From positions 1 through 6,628 of the forward strand of contig CAZNFT010000079.1 of assembly GCA_964572745.1 (NCBI GenBank): a stretch of 6,628 bases of DNA, in the 5' to 3' direction. The notes below the pieces were generated by a model that was given only the letters and a program-made list of their open reading frames with translations, did not search any database and was not told where the DNA came from. Positions 6,518-6,628 of the stretch are shown one piece after another. Within the stretch, counting starts at the first letter, position 1; each line of letters starts with the position of its first letter. This stretch comes from M50B103 sp041667565. Its GTDB lineage: Bacteria; Fidelibacterota; Fidelibacteria; Fidelibacterales; Fidelibacteraceae. The translations under genes and the position numbers were made by a program.

Positions 6518-6525
6518 CAAAGTTA
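6518..6525 (-). promoter_or_regulatory. Candidate Bacteroidota -7 box for the restriction-modification operon
   Basis: The reverse strand reads TAACTTTG, matching TAnnTTTG, 26 bases upstream of the nuclease ATG at 6491, in the 60-base gap after the acyl ligase stop. The spacing mirrors that of the ketoacyl synthase box. A -33 TTTG at proper distance is not evident. It would let the restriction-modification pair be expressed independently of the gene it follows. Confidence 0.45.
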
Positions 6526-6551
6526 CGGTTTTTTCAAATGACACTGTACAA

Positions 6552-6628
6552 CTACAGAAAAATCTCTCGCAGCTCTCCATCGAGGAAGTTTTTAACCATT
6601 TGATACCGCTTCAGCTTTCCACTGGATG
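6552..6628 (-). CDS. C-terminal end of an AMP-forming acyl ligase (acyl-CoA/acyl-ACP synthetase family)
   Basis: Reading inward from the right edge on the reverse strand, codons from 6626 give SSGKLKRYQMVKNFLDGE, then LREIFL and a TAG at 6552-6554. SSGKLKR is the A10 motif close to the C-terminus of ANL-superfamily adenylating enzymes (usual form PKTxSGKxxR), in which the lysine contacts the acyl-adenylate; a short helix and stop about 17 residues later is the usual ending. These enzymes activate a carboxylic acid with ATP and pass it to CoA or a carrier-protein thiol. Only about 24 residues are inside the window, so acid and acceptor cannot be told. Same strand and chemistry as the ACP, ketoacyl synthase and reductase genes suggest it belongs with them and was separated from them by the restriction-modification block. 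Confidence 0.7.
   Translation of the reverse strand, partial: SSGKLKRYQMVKNFLDGELREIFL

Noticed and set aside
1..6628. Insertion sequence, CRISPR array or tRNA attachment site
   Set aside because: No transposase or integrase frame, no regularly spaced repeats and no cloverleaf-like sequence found on either strand by eye.

Overview
The window looks like an accessory region of a Bacteroidota chromosome. The support is the spacing and weak Shine-Dalgarno sequences of the genes, and four copies of the Bacteroidota -7 box pattern TAnnTTTG, each placed just upstream of a gene (2024-2031, 2364-2371, 2432-2439, 6518-6525). All 6.6 kb is dense coding sequence; no gap exceeds about 150 bases and no RNA gene, CRISPR array or transposase was seen.

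Region 1 (1-2348, minus strand) is an acyl-chain module. In transcription order it holds a small acyl carrier protein (ACP), a terminator-like hairpin plus a promoter-like box, a FabH-like ketoacyl-ACP synthase III, a FabG-like short-chain dehydrogenase/reductase two bases behind it, and the first 60 residues of a family 2 glycosyltransferase. Divergent from the ACP is a 488-residue B12-domain radical SAM protein (2461-3927, plus). At the far right edge (6552-6628, minus) lie the last 24 codons of an AMP-forming acyl ligase, recognisable by its SSGKLKR motif. Inferred logic: the ligase loads an acid onto the ACP, the synthase and reductase extend and reduce it, and the radical SAM enzyme and glycosyltransferase modify or use the product, for example as an acyl decoration of a surface glycan or glycolipid. 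The final product cannot be read from this window.

Region 2 (about 3948-6530) is a visibly more AT-rich block that separates the ligase from the rest of the acyl module. It encodes a Type II restriction-modification pair on the minus strand: a PD-(D/E)xK restriction endonuclease broken by a one-base frameshift near 6180-6182, overlapping by 4 bases an intact 579-residue N6-adenine DNA methyltransferase. Behind the methyltransferase, between two convergent gene ends, sits a 117-base imperfect palindrome with AAC and GTT at its ends, resembling an integron attC site. The simplest reading is a restriction-modification cassette inserted into a lipid or glycan biosynthesis cluster and now decaying on the nuclease side.
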